From NCBI GenBank assembly GCA_000198515.1, contig FP929140.1, positions 4,066,527 through 4,130,526 of the forward strand: a stretch of 64,000 bases of DNA, given 5' to 3'. The notes under the pieces were generated by a model. It had not been told where the DNA came from and made no database searches. It saw nothing but the letters and a program-made list of their open reading frames with translations. Positions 62,672 through 64,000 of the stretch are shown here, piece after piece (the first letter of the stretch is position 1; the number at the start of each line of letters is the position of its first letter). This DNA is from a gamma proteobacterium HdN1 (lineage in GTDB: Bacteria > Pseudomonadota > Gammaproteobacteria > Pseudomonadales > Ketobacteraceae). A program made the position numbers and the translations under genes.

Positions 62672-63823
62672 CAACGCAAGCAAGTGCCCTAACACCCTAA
62701 GCTTCTCGCTCTCTAGCCCCTCGTGGGTGGTTTCTTGCTCGATTTGTTGTTGAACCTCTTTTGCCGTTGCTCGCATTGCCTGCTCGCATTCAAGGTAAAG
62801 GGCCTCTGCCTGTTTTGGTGTTAGTGCGCAATGCTGCACCCCAAAATCAAGAAGAGGCTTTTTGCCCCACCACTTTCGACTACCCATTAGGGTGAGCGCT
62901 GAAACGTCATTCTTTATATAGGCCGTCGTGCTGACGATATCGTAAGCAGGCGCCAGCCATACGTGGTTTGCGTTGTGATATAGCACGCCGAAGTTCTTTA
63001 GATGCGCATCGCCATTTTGTAGCCTCTGGCAGAGCACGATCATTTTAAAAAATTGTTGCAACGAATCTACCTTGTGCGGTGGCGAAACAAAACGATGGAG
63101 GGTTTTGGCGAGTTGTTCATAGCTGCCCTCATATTTGTCGCCACGACTTTTCGCTTGTAAGACACACAGATCTTCAAAGCCTAGGTACTCGCCATTCTCT
63201 AAAATATCGAAGCGCCTAGTAATAAACAGTGCGCCATCGTCTGAAAGGTGAAATTCAGGCGTGGGGATATTCGCGAGCTGGTGAACCCGCATACACCAGT
63301 ACTCATTGAGGGCAAGCTGTGGATACTCGCTACCCCACGCCTTGACAATGTAATCACGCAACCGCAAGGCGGCTTTATCTAAGACTTTCGCGAGTACTTT
63401 AGGCTGCACACCACTCACAGGGGAGAACAAAGCGAAGCGCTGCACCAACTCATCGAACAGGCCCTGTTCAGGGTGTAAGAGCGCATCAAGTGACAAAGGC
63501 TCCAGAACAGGTGCCGTTTTTCTGTACTGAATCCGCCCCTGCACACCCGGAGCCAGCAGCGTCAGCAGGCTTAATTCGTCACTGCCTAGCACCTTGGCAA
63601 AGTGGCGCTGAACCACTGAGAGCAAATAACCCTCGGGCAAATGCATTTCGAAGATCGGATGTAGTTTATTGTGGGTGTAATCGCGCAGGCGCACGGGCAT
63701 GGTAAGCGACACAAAATCTGCGGGGGCGGCGCTTTCTTGATAGCGAAAAATAAAGTGATCTTGCTCGCATCGTAAGTGCCCCGCAAAGCGTTGCTCCACC
63801 CAAGTCTCAAGGCCGCTGTTCAT
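62660..63823 (-). CDS. hipA: HipA-family serine/threonine kinase toxin
   Basis: 387 aa from the ATG at 63823 (GAGGAG six bases before it). Kinase core: [16 protein letters not shown] and [15 protein letters not shown] are the HipA catalytic and metal sites, after [14 protein letters not shown] and [16 protein letters not shown]. HipA proteins phosphorylate GltX or other targets to slow growth and cause persistence. The HipB-like antitoxin gene overlaps its start by 17 bp. Confidence 0.93.
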   Translation of the reverse strand: MNSGLETWVEQRFAGHLRCEQDHFIFRYQESAAPADFVSLTMPVRLRDYTHNKLHPIFEMHLPEGYLLSVVQRHFAKVLGSDELSLLTLLAPGVQGRIQYRKTAPVLEPLSLDALLHPEQGLFDELVQRFALFSPVSGVQPKVLAKVLDKAALRLRDYIVKAWGSEYPQLALNEYWCMRVHQLANIPTPEFHLSDDGALFITRRFDILENGEYLGFEDLCVLQAKSRGDKYEGSYEQLAKTLHRFVSPPHKVDSLQQFFKMIVLCQRLQNGDAHLKNFGVLYHNANHVWLAPAYDIVSTTAYIKNDVSALTLMGSRKWWGKKPLLDFGVQHCALTPKQAEALYLECEQAMRATAKEVQQQIEQETTHEGLESEKLRVLGHLLALLSG

Positions 63824-64000
63824 CCAGCAGCTCCTCAAAAGTAGGGAAGGGTGACTTTTGGCGAAGGCTCAGTTCATAGCCCAAATAGTCCATGATTTTA
63901 ATGACTTTCTTGATTCCCACGTCGCCTGCTCGACCGGTTTCGAAGGCGTTGATCGTGGCGCGCGAAATCTGCAAATGTTCCGCCATGATTTGCTGAGTGA
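63807..64000 (-). CDS. hipB: HipB-like XRE antitoxin, 3' part only
   Basis: The minus-strand frame is open to the window end. Visible residues include QQIMAEHLQISRATINAFET, then GRAGDVGIKKVIKIMDYLG and [20 protein letters not shown], stop at 63807. This is the C-terminal part of a Cro/C1-type helix-turn-helix antitoxin with a typical tail. It would bind HipA and repress the operon. The start is beyond the window. Confidence 0.9.
   Translation of the reverse strand, partial: TQQIMAEHLQISRATINAFETGRAGDVGIKKVIKIMDYLGYELSLRQKSPFPTFEELLDEQRP

Overview
The window is a stretch of gammaproteobacterial chromosome, best matched by eye to the Pseudomonas/Marinobacter/Alcanivorax side of the class. The order ffs - dnaX - ybaB - recR - acyl-CoA dehydrogenase, and the rnd - ycgL pair, are arranged much as in pseudomonads. 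The hsbR-hsbA pair, DUF1285, DUF1631 and the FabH-like synthase point the same way. Electron-transfer flavoprotein:quinone oxidoreductase, FadD, MaoC hydratase, acyl-CoA dehydrogenase and several lipid-type hydrolases suggest a lipid-using aerobe. No tRNA, rRNA, CRISPR array, intact insertion sequence or prophage was seen.

Layout. 1-5.3 kb: the end of a hybrid histidine kinase, DUF1285, ETF-QO (minus strand) and glnS. 5.3-10.1 kb: an accessory block. A DUF433/DUF5615 toxin-antitoxin pair and the first codons of a CHC2-type primase gene lie between two about 330-bp direct copies of the glnS 3' end, followed by two A+T-richer minus-strand genes (a secreted alpha/beta hydrolase and an unknown exported protein with a G12 tract upstream). 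10.2-19 kb: DUF445, 4.5S RNA, dnaX-ybaB-recR, an HD protein, an acyl-CoA dehydrogenase, rnd-ycgL. 19-27 kb: a small ORF coupled to a very acidic VWA protein, HIT, DUF1631, PilZ, and a MoxR ATPase with its VWA partner. 27-41 kb: lipid genes (maoC, lysophospholipase-like, fadD, FabH-like), hrpA, mlaA, a porin with a phosphate-binding-like protein, GT25 and PilZ. 41-54 kb: signalling (HsbR/HsbA; a FIST sensor-kinase-receiver operon; a PepSY/OmpR/QseC-type set) with tal, dusA, an M16 peptidase and an AI-2E-type permease among them. 54-62 kb: a CDF metal exporter, then a minus-strand operon of an alkyl-DHAP-synthase-like flavoenzyme, a GlpD-like dehydrogenase and an FGGY kinase, divergent from an AraC-type regulator and next to an AYR1-like reductase. 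62-64 kb: msrA and a hipBA module cut by the window edge.

Most interesting points. (1) The AgpS-like/GlpD-like/FGGY/AYR1-like/AraC cluster can be read as a glycerol-ether (alkylglycerol) lipid pathway. (2) The duplicated glnS tail looks like the scar of an insertion that carried a toxin-antitoxin module. (3) Short tandem duplications with 12-18-bp units (mostly 15, 16 or 18) occur at about fifteen or more unrelated places, in coding and non-coding DNA, which is unusually dense. (4) The FIST-kinase-receiver operon looks like a NosP-type nitric-oxide signalling unit. (5) A 28-codon ORF with a good ribosome binding site is translationally coupled to the VWA gene.
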